Shown here: positions 51,783 through 64,000 of the stretch, one piece after another
Layout of the letters: each line of letters starts with the position of its first letter
Position numbering within the stretch: the first letter of the stretch is position 1
Assembly: GCF_002835735.1 (NCBI RefSeq)
Contig: NZ_PISD01000007.1
Span: forward strand, 148,466 to 212,465
Length of the DNA: 64,000 nucleotides
Reading direction: 5' to 3'
From: Cytobacillus horneckiae
Lineage (GTDB): Bacteria; Bacillota; Bacilli; Bacillales; Cytobacillaceae
The notes under the pieces: generated by a model
Seen by the model: the letters and a program-made list of their open reading frames with translations, nothing else
Told to the model about the DNA's origin: nothing
The model's database searches: none
Made by a program: the position numbers and the translations under genes

Positions 51783-52863
51783 GTGCATGCACCTTCCTGT
51801 TTATGATTTTCAATTAGTTGCAGAAATTGTTCAAATAGTCCTTTCGCATCTTCTGGTCCAGGTGATGCTTCCGGGTGATATTGTACTGTAAAAGCCGGAA
51901 AAGCTTTATGTTTCAACCCTTCAATCGTTCCATCATTTAAAGCAATATGAGTGACTTCCAAGTCAGTTCCTGTGATGGACGCCTCTTCTACTGAGTAGCC
52001 GTGGTTTTGAGAAGTCAGAGCAACCTTTCCTGTGCGCAAATCTTTTACAGGATGATTTGAGCCCCGATGACCGAATTTTAGTTTTTCTGTATTTGCTCCG
52101 CAAGCCAGGGCAAATAATTGATGTCCAAGGCAAATTCCGAACAGCGGTACTTGACCAATCAGCTCTTTAATCATATGAATCGCTTCCGGTACATCCTTTG
52201 GATCTCCAGGTCCGTTTGAGAGCATCACACCGTCAGGACTTAAATTTAATATATCCTGTGCACTTGAATCATAAGGAACAACAATGACATCACAATCTCG
52301 CTTATTTAATTCACGAAGGATTCCGTGCTTCATGCCGAAATCGACAAGGACGACTCTGCTGCCTCTTCCTGGGCTAGGATAGGGTGTTTTCGTCGATACT
52401 TGCTTCACTTGGTCATTACGAAGCTTAGTTGCCCGCAATTTCTCTAAAACTGAATCAACATTCTCGTCAATATGGCAAATAGCGCCCTTCAATGTTCCAT
52501 GCTGACGAATGATTCTTGTCAGTTTTCTAGTGTCAATACCGGCAATCCCAGGGATATTTCGAATTTGAAAATATTCGTTTAAAGACTGTTCGTTTCTCCA
52601 GTTTGATGGAAATTCTGCTGCTTCTTTAACGATAAAGCCTTGTATCGCAGGATTAATCGATTCAAAATCATCTCTATTAATCCCGTAATTCCCAATTAAC
52701 GGATAGGTTAAGGTAACGATTTGGCCGCAGTATGATGGATCAGACAGGATTTCCTGGTAACCTGTCATCCCCGTGTTAAATACAACTTCGCCAATAGAAT
52801 GTTTATCACTACCAAACCCTTCACCAATAAACACTGTGCCATCTTCAAGAATCAATTGCTTTT

Positions 52864-52867
<4 letters not shown>
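51761..52867 (-). CDS. carA: carbamoyl-phosphate synthase small subunit (glutaminase)
   Basis: Releases ammonia from glutamine for CarB. 368 residues: N-terminal domain starting [19 protein letters not shown], then a class I glutamine amidotransferase domain with nucleophile Cys in [15 protein letters not shown] and His/Glu in [15 protein letters not shown]. Named pyrAA in B. subtilis. The ATG at 52867 overlaps the pyrC stop (ATGA); an earlier in-frame codon lies inside pyrC. Confidence 0.97.
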
Positions 52868-55072
<2,205 letters not shown>

Positions 55073-55073
55073 T

Positions 55074-55222
55074 TAAAAAACACCTTGGCAGTAATCGCCA
55101 AGGTGTCGAAGTTAGAATTTTCATAATTGATATTCAGTGTGAATACACCTCATACCAATATTATTCTTCAACACCCTTGAGAACCTCTCTGGATTCTTTT
55201 TAAAAGGCGTTATTATGATATT
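55074..55222 (-). promoter_or_regulatory. PyrR-dependent attenuator in the pyrP-pyrB gap
   Basis: The PyrR-binding loop reads GAATCCAGAGAGGTTC on the minus strand (55181-55196). The terminator is CACCTTGGC/GCCAAGGTG followed by TTTTTT (55075-55105). With UMP bound, PyrR on the loop lets the terminator form. Confidence 0.9.
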
Positions 55223-56500
55223 TTATGCTTCAAACATGTCTTCTTTCACATCTTCTTTACCAGGCAGGATTTGGTTCAATAACACACCTGCGATGGCTGC
55301 TAGGGCCATTCCTTCAAAGCTAAACACCCATAGCTTAATATGTGCTCCACCGATGCCTAAAACCAAGATGACGGATGCGATCGCCAGATTTCTGTTATTT
55401 CCAAAATCAACCTTGCTGTCAACTAGCATTCTTAAACCGGATGATGCGATAATCCCGAATAAGAGGATGGATACGCCTCCCATCACTGGAGTAGGAATGG
55501 AGCTAATTAACGCTGTTACCTTTCCTATGAATCCGAAGATGATGGCGATGACGGCTGCTCCTGCTATAACATATACACTGTAAATCTTCGTAATAGCCAT
55601 TACCCCGATGTTCTCACCGTAGGTTGTTTTTGGCGGACCGCCGATTAATGCTGAAATCATTGTAGCTGTTCCATCCCCCATGATAGAGCGATGCAAACCA
55701 GGTTTCTTTATATAATCTCTTCCAACTACTTTTCCAAGAACGAGTTGGTGTCCAATATGCTCTGATAATGTCACTACTGCAACTGGAATCATTAGAAGTG
55801 CTAAATCCAGCGTGATTCTTACATCATAATCCATGAATGGGAAAATAAATTCAGGCATCTCAAACCACTTAGCTGAAGCCACGATTGAGAAATCGATAAT
55901 TCCAATCGCCAGCGAGTATACATAACCGATGATAATACCCATTAGAATAGGGATCATCCCAAACATCCCTTTACCATATACCGAGAAGAAAATCGTTGCT
56001 GCCAGTGTTATTAATGCTGCTGAGAAATGAAGCATGCTATATTCACCCGTGTCAGGGTTATTCATTGCCATATCAATCGCTGTGCCTGATAGTGCTAGAC
56101 CGATGACGATAATAACCGGACCGGTTACAATCGGGGGAAGCAGTTTTAAAATCCAGCGGTAGCCTGCTTTTTTTATAATTAGTGCCACAATCCCGTATAA
56201 CATACCGGCCATGAAGCTTCCAATCATTGCAGCGCCTGGCCCTCCACCAAGCTGTGCAGCCTGTATTGGGATAATAAAGGCAAAAGATGAGCCTAAATAC
56301 GCCGGCACTTGCCATTTCGTTATTATAAGGAAAGCGATTGTTCCGATACCGCTTGATATCAAGGCAATTGCGGGGCTTAAATCAACTAGAAAAGGTACTA
56401 AGATAGTTGCGCCAAACATGGCGAATAAGTGCTGTAGGCTTAAAGTCAGCCAATGAATTGGTGCTGGACGATCATTTACGTCTAAGATTGGTTTATTCAT
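55223..56500 (-). CDS. pyrP: uracil permease
   Basis: An NCS2 family uracil:proton symporter of 425 residues with about 12-14 membrane segments. LQHLFAMFGATILVPFLV at the N terminus and the substrate motif TYGENIGVMAITKIYSVYVI are typical of UraA/PyrP. It lies between two PyrR attenuators, so uptake is turned on when UMP is low. It ends with a short cytoplasmic acidic tail. Confidence 0.96.
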   Translation of the reverse strand: MNKPILDVNDRPAPIHWLTLSLQHLFAMFGATILVPFLVDLSPAIALISSGIGTIAFLIITKWQVPAYLGSSFAFIIPIQAAQLGGGPGAAMIGSFMAGMLYGIVALIIKKAGYRWILKLLPPIVTGPVIIVIGLALSGTAIDMAMNNPDTGEYSMLHFSAALITLAATIFFSVYGKGMFGMIPILMGIIIGYVYSLAIGIIDFSIVASAKWFEMPEFIFPFMDYDVRITLDLALLMIPVAVVTLSEHIGHQLVLGKVVGRDYIKKPGLHRSIMGDGTATMISALIGGPPKTTYGENIGVMAITKIYSVYVIAGAAVIAIIFGFIGKVTALISSIPTPVMGGVSILLFGIIASSGLRMLVDSKVDFGNNRNLAIASVILVLGIGGAHIKLWVFSFEGMALAAIAGVLLNQILPGKEDVKEDMFEA

Positions 56501-56523
56501 GATTTTTCGTCTCCCCTTTAATT

Positions 56524-56641
56524 AAAAAACCCTCTTTGCATGTCGACAAAGGGGGTTGTGGATACAGCAATGAACTGGAGCCATTCATTGCTTATAATCC
56601 CCTTTGTCAGCCTCTCTGGACTGCATTTAAAAAGGGCTATT
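56524..56641 (-). promoter_or_regulatory. PyrR-dependent attenuator in the pyrR-pyrP gap
   Basis: Binding loop CAGTCCAGAGAGGCTG on the minus strand (56608-56623). The terminator is CCCCCTTTG/CAAAGAGGG followed by TTTTTT (56524-56556). An alternative antiterminator pairs AGCAATGAATGG with the later CCAGTTCATTGCT segment. Confidence 0.9.
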
Positions 56642-57196
<555 letters not shown>

Positions 57197-57205
57197 TCAA
57201 TATAC

Positions 57206-57337
57206 TAAAAAACCCTCTCGCCAGCAGACGAGAGGGTAAACGATCGTACAAGTTTTGAATAAAGGTATTTTCCTCACCAATATTCATACCGTTTCCTTCT
57301 CAGCCTCACAGGACTGCAGTTAAAGGACTTATTCAAC
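57206..57337 (-). promoter_or_regulatory. PyrR-dependent attenuator in the pyr operon leader
   Basis: Binding loop CAGTCCTGTGAGGCTG on the minus strand (57301-57316), matching the consensus AGUCCNGNGAGGYU. Terminator CCCTCTCG/CGAGAGGG plus TTTTTT (57206-57237) lies right before the pyrR ribosome site. Confidence 0.92.
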
Positions 57338-57344
57338 TAAAATA

Positions 57345-57373
57345 ATCATAAATCATGAAGGTTCAGCTGTCAA
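57345..57373 (-). promoter_or_regulatory. sigma-A promoter of the pyr operon
   Basis: On the minus strand, perfect TTGACA (57368-57373), 17-base spacer and TATGAT (57345-57350), immediately after the ylyB stop codon. Transcription would start about 57338, giving a leader that contains the first attenuator. Confidence 0.9.
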
Positions 57374-57376
57374 TGA

Positions 57377-58282
57377 TTATTTTCTCAGGATAGTGATTAA
57401 TTTTTCAAAGTCTTGAGGAAGCGGTGCTTCGAACTCCATATACTCACCTGTCCGCGGGTGATCAAATCCTAATAAGCCAGCATGAAGAACTTGTCCATTA
57501 AAATCAATTGTTTTTCTAGGGCCATATTTAGGGTCCCCCGCTAGAGGATAGCCAATGTATTTCATATGCACACGGATTTGGTGCGTCCGACCTGTTTCAA
57601 GTTGGCACTCCACAAGTGTAAAGTCTTTAAAGCGCTCGATTACTTGAAAATGAGTAACAGCATTTTTGCCATTATCAACAACCGCCATGCTTTGCCTATC
57701 TTTTGTGTCTCTTCCAATTGGCGCATCAATGGTGCCGTAATCATGAGAGATGATTCCATGGACGATTGCTTTGTATTTTCTTGTTACCGTTTTTTTGACA
57801 AGCTGATCAACTAGGCTTTCATGCGCCACATCGTTTTTAGCAACCATTAACAGCCCGGAAGTGTCTTTATCAATGCGATGTACGATTCCAGGCCGCATGA
57901 CGCCGTTAATTCCAGAGAGGTCCTTACAATGGGCCATAAGCCCATTGACGAGCGTACCGCTAACATGACCTGCTGCCGGATGGACAACCATTCCCTTCGG
58001 CTTGTTTACAACAAGCACATCCTGATCCTCATAATAAATTTCCAAATTCATTTCTTCAGCGATTACATCTAATTCTTCAGGCTCTGGAATTTCAATTAAG
58101 AGATGATCATTTAACATGCATTTATAATTAGATTTCACCTTTTGTCCATTTACAAGGACGTGTCCATCTTTAATCCATTGCTGCACTTGCGTGCGTGACC
58201 ACTCTGAGTTCAGCTTAGCTAATACCTTATCAATTCTGTCACCTGCGTGATCTTCAAGAATGATTTGTTCCATTTTGTTCAT
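57377..58282 (-). CDS. ylyB: RluD-family pseudouridine synthase (YlyB)
   Basis: The 301-residue protein has an N-terminal S4 RNA-binding domain ([21 protein letters not shown]) and a RluA/RluD catalytic domain with the active-site Asp in [17 protein letters not shown], plus [15 protein letters not shown]. It probably modifies uridines in helix 69 of 23S rRNA like RluD; the exact target is inferred. The start with AAGGAG 7 nt upstream overlaps the lspA end by 29 bases. Confidence 0.94.
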   Translation of the reverse strand: MNKMEQIILEDHAGDRIDKVLAKLNSEWSRTQVQQWIKDGHVLVNGQKVKSNYKCMLNDHLLIEIPEPEELDVIAEEMNLEIYYEDQDVLVVNKPKGMVVHPAAGHVSGTLVNGLMAHCKDLSGINGVMRPGIVHRIDKDTSGLLMVAKNDVAHESLVDQLVKKTVTRKYKAIVHGIISHDYGTIDAPIGRDTKDRQSMAVVDNGKNAVTHFQVIERFKDFTLVECQLETGRTHQIRVHMKYIGYPLAGDPKYGPRKTIDFNGQVLHAGLLGFDHPRTGEYMEFEAPLPQDFEKLITILRK

Positions 58283-58748
58283 TCATTTTCTCCTTCTTTG
58301 CTTCTCTTTCCTCAAGTATCATCTGAATCATCATCATCGCTACACCGATGCAAAGAGCAGAATCAGCAACATTAAAAATTGGAAAGTTATATCCAAATGG
58401 ATATGTATGAACAAAATCAACCACTTCTTTTCTAAAGACACGGTCGATAAAGTTCCCAACTGCTCCACCTAAAATGAATGCCAGTGATACACCAAGAAGC
58501 CATTTGCCTTTCGCTTGCGTTTGCATATAGTAAATTATCCCAACAATGACAACAACGGTGATAATATAGAAAAACCACATCTGTCCTTCTAAAATCCCCC
58601 AGGCTGCACCTGTATTCCGATGGGAAGTAATATAAAGAAAGTCTTCAATAACTGTTATACTTTCTCCAATTGAAAAATTCTTTACGATTAACCATTTTGT
58701 TAATTGGTCAAGGGCAATAATTAGTAATGCAATTATGTAGAAAAACAC
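58254..58748 (-). CDS. lspA: lipoprotein signal peptidase
   Basis: A membrane aspartyl protease that cleaves prolipoprotein signal peptides. About 164 residues with four membrane segments. Catalytic aspartates are in [10 protein letters not shown] and [23 protein letters not shown] is also conserved. I prefer a GTG start at 58748: GGGGG lies 8 nt upstream and the product ([18 protein letters not shown]) aligns with B. subtilis LspA. An ATG five codons earlier (58763) lacks a ribosome site. Confidence 0.95.
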   Translation of the reverse strand: MFFYIIALLIIALDQLTKWLIVKNFSIGESITVIEDFLYITSHRNTGAAWGILEGQMWFFYIITVVVIVGIIYYMQTQAKGKWLLGVSLAFILGGAVGNFIDRVFRKEVVDFVHTYPFGYNFPIFNVADSALCIGVAMMMIQMILEEREAKKEKMNEQNGTNHS

Positions 58749-58825
58749 AAAGGCAACCCCCATTATTCATTTGTTTACCTTTGCATTTTAGCATAATCAC
58801 CATAAAAACGATAGTTTTCAGTCGT

Positions 58826-59113
58826 TTAATCGTAAATTGCTTTCCGATAAAAGCTTTTAATCGCCAGGCAATCATCCATTGACTTTAATGTTGGAACCAT
58901 CTCTAACAAATCCTCGGGAAGAAATTCGCCGGAAATTTCACAGGTGCCAAAGCCACCATTTTCAATTTTTTTTATTGTTTCCTCAATATCATAAAGCTCT
59001 GCCATGATGACTTCATTCATAAAAGGATGATCTTTTTGATCCATCAGTCTTTCAAGTAGTTCATGCCTAGTGTTACGGAGTTCGGAAATTAGTTTTTTCT
59101 TTTTATCGCCCAT
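58826..59113 (-). CDS. ylyA: TraR/DksA-like protein YlyA
   Basis: A 95-residue acidic protein in the position of B. subtilis ylyA, between ileS and lspA. It has an N-terminal helical hairpin (KKLISELRNTRHELLERL, MAELYDIEETIKKIENGGFG), as in DksA. The zinc finger is degenerate: only one Cys (GTCEISGEFLPEDLL) plus one further on, no CxxC pair. GGAGGATGAAGT precedes the ATG. A role at RNA polymerase is possible by family analogy. It was not demonstrated here. Confidence 0.85.
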   Translation of the reverse strand: MGDKKKKLISELRNTRHELLERLMDQKDHPFMNEVIMAELYDIEETIKKIENGGFGTCEISGEFLPEDLLEMVPTLKSMDDCLAIKSFYRKAIYD

Positions 59114-59344
59114 ACTTCATCCTCCGTTATAAATGATATTTTCTTTATTATTTCTCTAACTTCGTTTAAAACGCGGTTAAACATTTAACAGAGAGAACAA
59201 CATTTAGTGGAGGTGGAATTATTTCTCTATAAGCGCATCGTATAATTTTGTTACGAATGAATTCGTTTATCTTCTTAAATGCAAAAAAAGGGCATCCAAA
59301 ATCCGATAAAATCGGATGATTGGATCGCCCCCATCTTTATTATA

Positions 59345-62116
59345 TTAGCTTAAATGGCTATAGTTTTCTTTTACAACTGTTGCACAGCGCGGGCATAAAG
59401 TTTCAAATTCTTCTACAGTCCCAACTTCAGGCGTTACTGTCCAGCAGCGCTCACATGTTTCTCCATCAGCTTTAGAAACCACAATCGCTGTGTTTTCAAA
59501 TTTCAATGCTTCCGCTGGTGCGTCCTGCAAGCTGCCGGCAACCTCAAATGCAGATACGATAAACAACTGCTGAAGATTTTCGGAAATGGAATCTAGAAGC
59601 TGTTTTGTTTCATCATCAACATACAATGTAATTTTTGCAGTTAAGGATTTACCAATAACTTTTTCATTACGAGCTTCCTCAAGCGCTTTAAGAACATTAT
59701 TACGCAGCTTCATGAAGGAGCTCCATTTTTCTTCCAATACCGCTGCATTTGGTAATGTTTTAGCTTCCGGCATATCAGTAAGCTGAACACTATCGCCCTC
59801 TACATTTGGAATAAAGCGCCATACCTCATCTGCTGTATGAGAAAGGATAGGCGATACAAGTTTAGTTAATGCAACTAAGCTTTCATAAAGGACCGTTTGA
59901 ATCGCACGGCGGTCATTATGGTCTTTTGCTTCGATATATAGAATATCCTTTGCAAAATCAAGATAGAATGCACTTAAATCTAATGTACAGAAGTTATTAA
60001 CAGCATGATAAATGCCTGCAAATTCATATTTTTCATAAGCTTTACGTGATGTTTCAATTAATTTGTTCAATTTTACAAGCATAAATTGGTCAACTTCGCG
60101 CAAATCTTCATATGCAACCGAATCACTGCTCGGATTAAAGTCAGCAAGGTTTCCTAACAAGAATCGGAAAGTGTTTCTGATTTTACGATAAACCTCAGCC
60201 ACTTGCTTTAAAATCGCATCTGATACACGGACATCAGCTTGATAATCGACTGAAGAAACCCATAGGCGTAAAATATCTGCACCAAGCTGATTCATTACTT
60301 TTGCTGGTACAATGACATTTCCAATGGATTTACTCATTTTCCTGCCTTCGCCGTCTAAAACAAATCCGTGACTTAAAATCCCTTTATATGGCGCTTTGCC
60401 TGTAACTGCTACACCAGTGGACAAAGAGGAGTTAAACCAGCCGCGATATTGGTCAGATCCTTCTAAATATAAGTCTGCTGGCCTTTGCAAATCGTCGCGC
60501 TCTAATAATACTGCTTGATGAGAGGAACCTGAATCAAACCAAACATCCATAATATCCGTCTCTTTTGTAAACTCGCCATTAGGACTCCCTGGGTGTGTAA
60601 AGCCTTCTGGTAATAGATCCTTTGCCTCTTTTTCGAACCAAATGTTTGATCCTTGTGCACGGAATAATTCTGAAATATGATTGATTGTTTCATCAGTAAT
60701 AATTTCTTCTCCATTTTCAGCATAGAATACTGGAATTGGCACTCCCCAGGCACGCTGGCGGGAAATACACCAGTCTCCACGATCACGCACCATATTAAAC
60801 AAGCGCGTTTCGCCCCATGCAGGTGTAAACTCAGTATCTTTAATTGCTTGTAATAAATCGGAACGGAAGTCCTTAATTGAAGCAAACCATTGCGCTGTCG
60901 CCCGGAAAATAACCGGTTTTTTCGTTCTCCAGTCATGTGGATATGAGTGAGTGATAAACGAAAGCTTTAATAATGCGCCTGCTTCTTCCAGCTTCTCTGT
61001 AATCGGTTTATTTGCTGCATCGTAAAATAATCCTTCAAATCCAGGTGCTTCATCAGTCATCACACCTTTATCATCAACAGGACATAGCACTTCTAAACCA
61101 TATTTTGCCCCAACATAGAAGTCATCTTCCCCATGACCAGGTGCTGTATGAACACATCCTGTACCCGCATCAGTAGTTACATGATCTCCTAGCATGACAA
61201 GTGAGTCACGGCCGTAGATTGGATGTTCTGCAACGATATATTCAAGCTCGCTGCCTTTAATTGTCTTAATGACCTCTAGGTTCTCCCAGCCAATTTCTTC
61301 TGCTACTGCTGATAATAAATCTTCTGCCACTAAATACTTTTGATCTTCAACTTTAACTACTACATAGTTTAATTTAGGATGTACAGAAATACCCTTATTG
61401 GCAGGCATTGTCCATGGTGTCGTTGTCCAGATGACAATTTGTACGTCCTCATCAAGAATGTCTTTTCCGTCTTTTACTTTAAAGCCAACATAAATGGATG
61501 CAGAACGCTTATCTTTATATTCGATTTCAGCTTCAGCAAGTGCTGATTCAGAAGAAGGCGACCAATAGACTGGCTTTTTACCTTTGTAAATATAACCCTT
61601 TTTCGCCATTTCTCCAAAAACTTTAATTTGCTGTGCCTCATATTCTGGCTTAAGCGTAATGTATGGATTTTCCCAATCACCACGAACGCCTAAGCGTTTA
61701 AACTGTGTCCGCTGACTGTCAATTTGGCCATAAGCATATTCTTCACATAGCTTACGAAACTCAGCAACTGTCATCTCTTTTCGTTTGACGCCTTTATTTG
61801 TCAGCGCCTGCTCGATCGGCAGTCCATGTGTATCCCAGCCTGGCACATATGGAGCCTGATATCCGCTCATTGATTTATAGCGGTTAATAAAGTCCTTTAA
61901 AATTTTATTTAATGCATGTCCGATGTGGATATCCCCATTTGCATAAGGAGGTCCATCATGCAATACGAATAGCGGTCGGCCTTCTGTACGTTTTTGCACT
62001 TTTTCATAAATATCTTTTTCTTCCCATTCTGCCTGGATTTCCGGCTCTCTTTTCGGAAGATTCCCACGCATTGGAAATTCTGTTTTTGGCATTAATAAAG
62101 TGTCTTTAAAATCCAT
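59345..62116 (-). CDS. ileS: isoleucyl-tRNA synthetase
   Basis: A class I synthetase of 923 residues. HIGH motif in [17 protein letters not shown], editing (CP1) domain with [12 protein letters not shown] and [21 protein letters not shown] motif [10 protein letters not shown], and C-terminal zinc finger CERCWTV / CPRCATV. This is the bacterial mupirocin-sensitive type by architecture. Expression is controlled by a T-box leader and the gene is preceded by a sigma-A promoter in the end of divIVA. Confidence 0.98.
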   Translation of the reverse strand: MDFKDTLLMPKTEFPMRGNLPKREPEIQAEWEEKDIYEKVQKRTEGRPLFVLHDGPPYANGDIHIGHALNKILKDFINRYKSMSGYQAPYVPGWDTHGLPIEQALTNKGVKRKEMTVAEFRKLCEEYAYGQIDSQRTQFKRLGVRGDWENPYITLKPEYEAQQIKVFGEMAKKGYIYKGKKPVYWSPSSESALAEAEIEYKDKRSASIYVGFKVKDGKDILDEDVQIVIWTTTPWTMPANKGISVHPKLNYVVVKVEDQKYLVAEDLLSAVAEEIGWENLEVIKTIKGSELEYIVAEHPIYGRDSLVMLGDHVTTDAGTGCVHTAPGHGEDDFYVGAKYGLEVLCPVDDKGVMTDEAPGFEGLFYDAANKPITEKLEEAGALLKLSFITHSYPHDWRTKKPVIFRATAQWFASIKDFRSDLLQAIKDTEFTPAWGETRLFNMVRDRGDWCISRQRAWGVPIPVFYAENGEEIITDETINHISELFRAQGSNIWFEKEAKDLLPEGFTHPGSPNGEFTKETDIMDVWFDSGSSHQAVLLERDDLQRPADLYLEGSDQYRGWFNSSLSTGVAVTGKAPYKGILSHGFVLDGEGRKMSKSIGNVIVPAKVMNQLGADILRLWVSSVDYQADVRVSDAILKQVAEVYRKIRNTFRFLLGNLADFNPSSDSVAYEDLREVDQFMLVKLNKLIETSRKAYEKYEFAGIYHAVNNFCTLDLSAFYLDFAKDILYIEAKDHNDRRAIQTVLYESLVALTKLVSPILSHTADEVWRFIPNVEGDSVQLTDMPEAKTLPNAAVLEEKWSSFMKLRNNVLKALEEARNEKVIGKSLTAKITLYVDDETKQLLDSISENLQQLFIVSAFEVAGSLQDAPAEALKFENTAIVVSKADGETCERCWTVTPEVGTVEEFETLCPRCATVVKENYSHLS

Positions 62117-62245
62117 TATTATTTCCTCCTAATACAATTCACTAACATTATTGACAACATAATAATAATACATAAGACGCGAAAACAAGGCGGTCTCTAG
62201 ATCATTCTAGCGACTCCTTCAGCCTTCCTCACTTTGAAAAGCAAA

Positions 62246-62531
62246 TAAAAAAGCCCCTCATCCCTAAAAGGGACGAGAGACTTATATTCCCGCGGTACCA
62301 CCCTTGTAGATAGAAAAATTCTATCCGCTCAAGAATTCTTAACGTGAATGACTCGCCTTGGCTTAAAAACTGATTGTAGTGTTCAGACAAGGAACTAAAG
62401 GGTGATTTTCAAATCCTTCACTTATTTCAGGCTTGCACCGCCCCTGAATCGCTAATCGCAAATTTATATTTGCCTATAAGTTTGACGAGAATTTTACTGT
62501 CCCTCTCAACGTTTGTAATCATTGATTATTA
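62246..62531 (-). promoter_or_regulatory. T-box riboswitch leader of ileS
   Basis: On the minus strand the T-box AAGGGTGGTACCGCGGGAA lies at 62287-62305. The terminator CTCTCGTCCC-TTTT-AGGGATGAGGGG plus TTTTTT (62247-62280) follows. Stem I carries GGTGCAAGCCTG, and the specifier loop reads GAAAATCACC with codon ATC (62404-62406), an isoleucine codon. Uncharged tRNA-Ile binding should prevent termination. Confidence 0.95.
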
Positions 62532-62538
62532 TTTTAAA

Positions 62539-62568
62539 ATTATATGCGATAGGAACGCTTTTCGTCAA
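62539..62568 (-). promoter_or_regulatory. sigma-A promoter of ileS
   Basis: On the minus strand, TTGACG (62563-62568) overlaps the divIVA stop codon. An 18-base spacer leads to a perfect TATAAT (62539-62544). The transcript would begin about 62531, at the T-box leader. Confidence 0.85.
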
Positions 62569-63083
62569 GCTAACGAATCCTCTTCTTCTTTAGACGATTT
62601 TAATTCAGTGGAATCAAGCTCATACTCCATTAAGTGATCCCAATCGTCATTATTCAGCATATCTAGCTGGGCTTCAATTAGCATTTTAAAGCGAGTTCTA
62701 AATACTTTAGACTGCTTTTTCAAATCTTCGATATCTATCGCAATTTTTCTAGCTTTGGATAGCGACTCATTTACGATGCGGTCAGCGTTCTTTTCCGCCT
62801 CACGTATAATAAGCTTCGCTTCCTTTTGAGCGTTGCGTTTTACTTCCTCGGCAGCTTCTTGTGCAACCACAATCGATTTGTTCAGCGTTTCTTCAATTGT
62901 AGTGAAATGACCAACTCTTTCATTTAAATCGTTAAGCTTCTCTTCCAATTCCTTTTTCTCACGAATAACGATTTCATAATCTTTAATGACTTGGTCTAAA
63001 AATTCATTGACTTCATCTTCATCATAACCACGGAACCCTTTACTGAATTCTTTGTTATGGATATCTAACGGTGTTAATGGCAT
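62565..63083 (-). CDS. divIVA: cell division/polarity protein DivIVA
   Basis: A 172-residue coiled-coil protein that binds negatively curved membrane at septa and poles. It positions Min proteins in growth and anchors chromosomes in sporulation. The N-terminal lipid-binding domain MPLTPLDIHNKEFSKGFRGY has the exposed Phe-Arg pair; a long coiled coil follows. GGGAGGTGG precedes the ATG at 63083; an upstream in-frame ATG is not supported. The last codons contain the -35 box of ileS. Confidence 0.96.
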   Translation of the reverse strand: MPLTPLDIHNKEFSKGFRGYDEDEVNEFLDQVIKDYEIVIREKKELEEKLNDLNERVGHFTTIEETLNKSIVVAQEAAEEVKRNAQKEAKLIIREAEKNADRIVNESLSKARKIAIDIEDLKKQSKVFRTRFKMLIEAQLDMLNNDDWDHLMEYELDSTELKSSKEEEDSLA

Positions 63084-63173
63084 ATATGCCACCTCCCAGA
63101 TCAGTTGTTTCAAATATGTATGCTGTTAAACATATATTCGACATGTTCCTTCATATTCCTTCAATCAAGGAAA

Positions 63174-63950
63174 TTATTTTTGAAGCCCAATGACTACCTT
63201 CCAATTATCTTTTTTTGTTTTGCCTTCAATCGATATTACTTTTGAACGGCCAAGGCCGCGGACAGAAATGATGTCACCTTCCCTGCATTCAAAAGCGGGG
63301 TTCTCAATGTGTGTCCAATTCACCTTTACTAGATTGGACTGAATATAGGCCTGCGCTTTTTGCCTAGAAAGATTATAAACCGAAGCCAGAATTGTATCAA
63401 GCCTTAATGAAGAAGCTGTAATCGGACGGTCCTGCCATTGTTCGTTTGTCTCAATCACCTCTTCAAAGCCTTTCGCCACTAATTTAACAGTGGCTCGTCC
63501 AATTGATTCAAGCTGCACACATAAATAATCGGCAATTTCTTTTGACACAATAAATTGGATTTCTTCTTCCCTAAATAGGATATCTCCAAACTTATTTCGC
63601 TTTAATCCCAATGACATCAAGCTTCCTAAAACTTGAGGATGTTCAATTTTCACAAATTTGTGAGGATAAACGACTTGAAATAAAGTTAATTGGAAATCAT
63701 CTTTTTCAGCTTCAAAGTAGTCAGGATATAGAAGCGCTCTCTTTCTTTCTGAATAATGGGCACCACCAAATAGCTGCCATTGCACGTCGTGATTCTTCCC
63801 GATGACCGTTTTTAAAATTTCCTGCTCGCGCGGATCAAGAAAATCGGTCAGCTTAGGAGCATATGATTGTTCAACCTGGCTTTTCCAATTTAGAACTTGA
63901 TCAATAAAGCTCTTCTCTTCCGGTCTAAAATGCTGATAAATTGTTGTCAT
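63174..63950 (-). CDS. ylmH: S4-domain RNA-binding protein YlmH (RqcP)
   Basis: The 258-residue protein has a YlmH N-terminal domain (FLDPREQEILKTVIG) and a C-terminal S4 domain (SLRLDTILASVYNLSRQKAQ, ending SVRGLGRSKV). In B. subtilis it is RqcP, the partner of RqcH that holds the P-site tRNA during alanine tailing of stalled nascent chains. It is intact here while rqcH is frameshifted. It sits in the ylm cluster upstream of divIVA, as expected. The 50 bases beyond its start are too few to assign. Confidence 0.94.
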   Translation of the reverse strand: MTTIYQHFRPEEKSFIDQVLNWKSQVEQSYAPKLTDFLDPREQEILKTVIGKNHDVQWQLFGGAHYSERKRALLYPDYFEAEKDDFQLTLFQVVYPHKFVKIEHPQVLGSLMSLGLKRNKFGDILFREEEIQFIVSKEIADYLCVQLESIGRATVKLVAKGFEEVIETNEQWQDRPITASSLRLDTILASVYNLSRQKAQAYIQSNLVKVNWTHIENPAFECREGDIISVRGLGRSKVISIEGKTKKDNWKVVIGLQK

Positions 63951-64000
63951 ACTGAAACCCTTTCAATTCTATGAAGCGATATAAGAAAAACCGGGCATAG

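Overview
The window is a contiguous piece of a low-GC Gram-positive chromosome from an endospore-forming member of the Bacillaceae. The evidence is the 26-residue sporulation peptide SpoVM, PrkC/PrpC, RemA, DivIVA, PyrR-type attenuators, an ileS T-box, Shine-Dalgarno sites close to AAAGGAGG and frequent TTG/GTG starts. Gene order follows the B. subtilis block from divIVA-ileS through the pyr operon and rpoZ-priA-def-fmt-prkC to recG-fap-smc-ftsY. Nearly everything is transcribed on the minus strand, so the biological order runs from high to low coordinates. Only rpmB and rqcH are on the plus strand. The species cannot be fixed from the sequence alone.

Region 1 (about 57.2-64 kb) holds ylmH/rqcP, divIVA, a T-box leader with its promoter, ileS, the DksA-like ylyA, lspA and the pseudouridine synthase ylyB. 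Region 2 (about 45.5-57.4 kb) is the complete UMP biosynthesis operon pyrR-pyrP-pyrB-pyrC-carA-carB-pyrK-pyrD-pyrF-pyrE. It starts from a clear sigma-A promoter and has three PyrR-responsive attenuators. Region 3 (about 24.3-45.3 kb) holds a frameshifted rqcH on the plus strand and, on the minus strand, a Ca2+ P-type ATPase, yloC, remA, gmk, rpoZ, coaBC, priA, def, fmt, rsmB, rlmN, prpC, prkC, rsgA, rpe, thiN and spoVM. Region 4 (about 9.2-24.2 kb) holds rpmB on the plus strand, then yloU, fakA, recG, fapR-plsX-fabD-fabG-acpP, rnc, smc and ftsY. A FapR operator sits on the fapR promoter.

Region 5 (1-9.0 kb) departs from the B. subtilis order. Where ylxM-ffh would be expected after ftsY there is a seven-gene membrane cluster: a large exported protein with a glutaminase-like fold, an ABC ATPase and permease, a membrane coiled-coil protein with a Ser/Gly-rich linker, a MoxR AAA+ ATPase, a DUF58 protein and a BatA-like von Willebrand A protein cut by the window edge. 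This is the best candidate for an under-described system here.

The intergenic spaces are rich in structured or repeated elements. There are two diverged inverted copies of an RNA-like element resembling the Bacillaceae-1 motif, with a compensatory base-pair change. There are also two copies of a GCCGCATAAGAAAAAC-type repeat, a 183-bp element bounded by palindromes, and an IS-like remnant between rpe and thiN. I see no rRNA, tRNA, CRISPR array, prophage or intact transposase gene.
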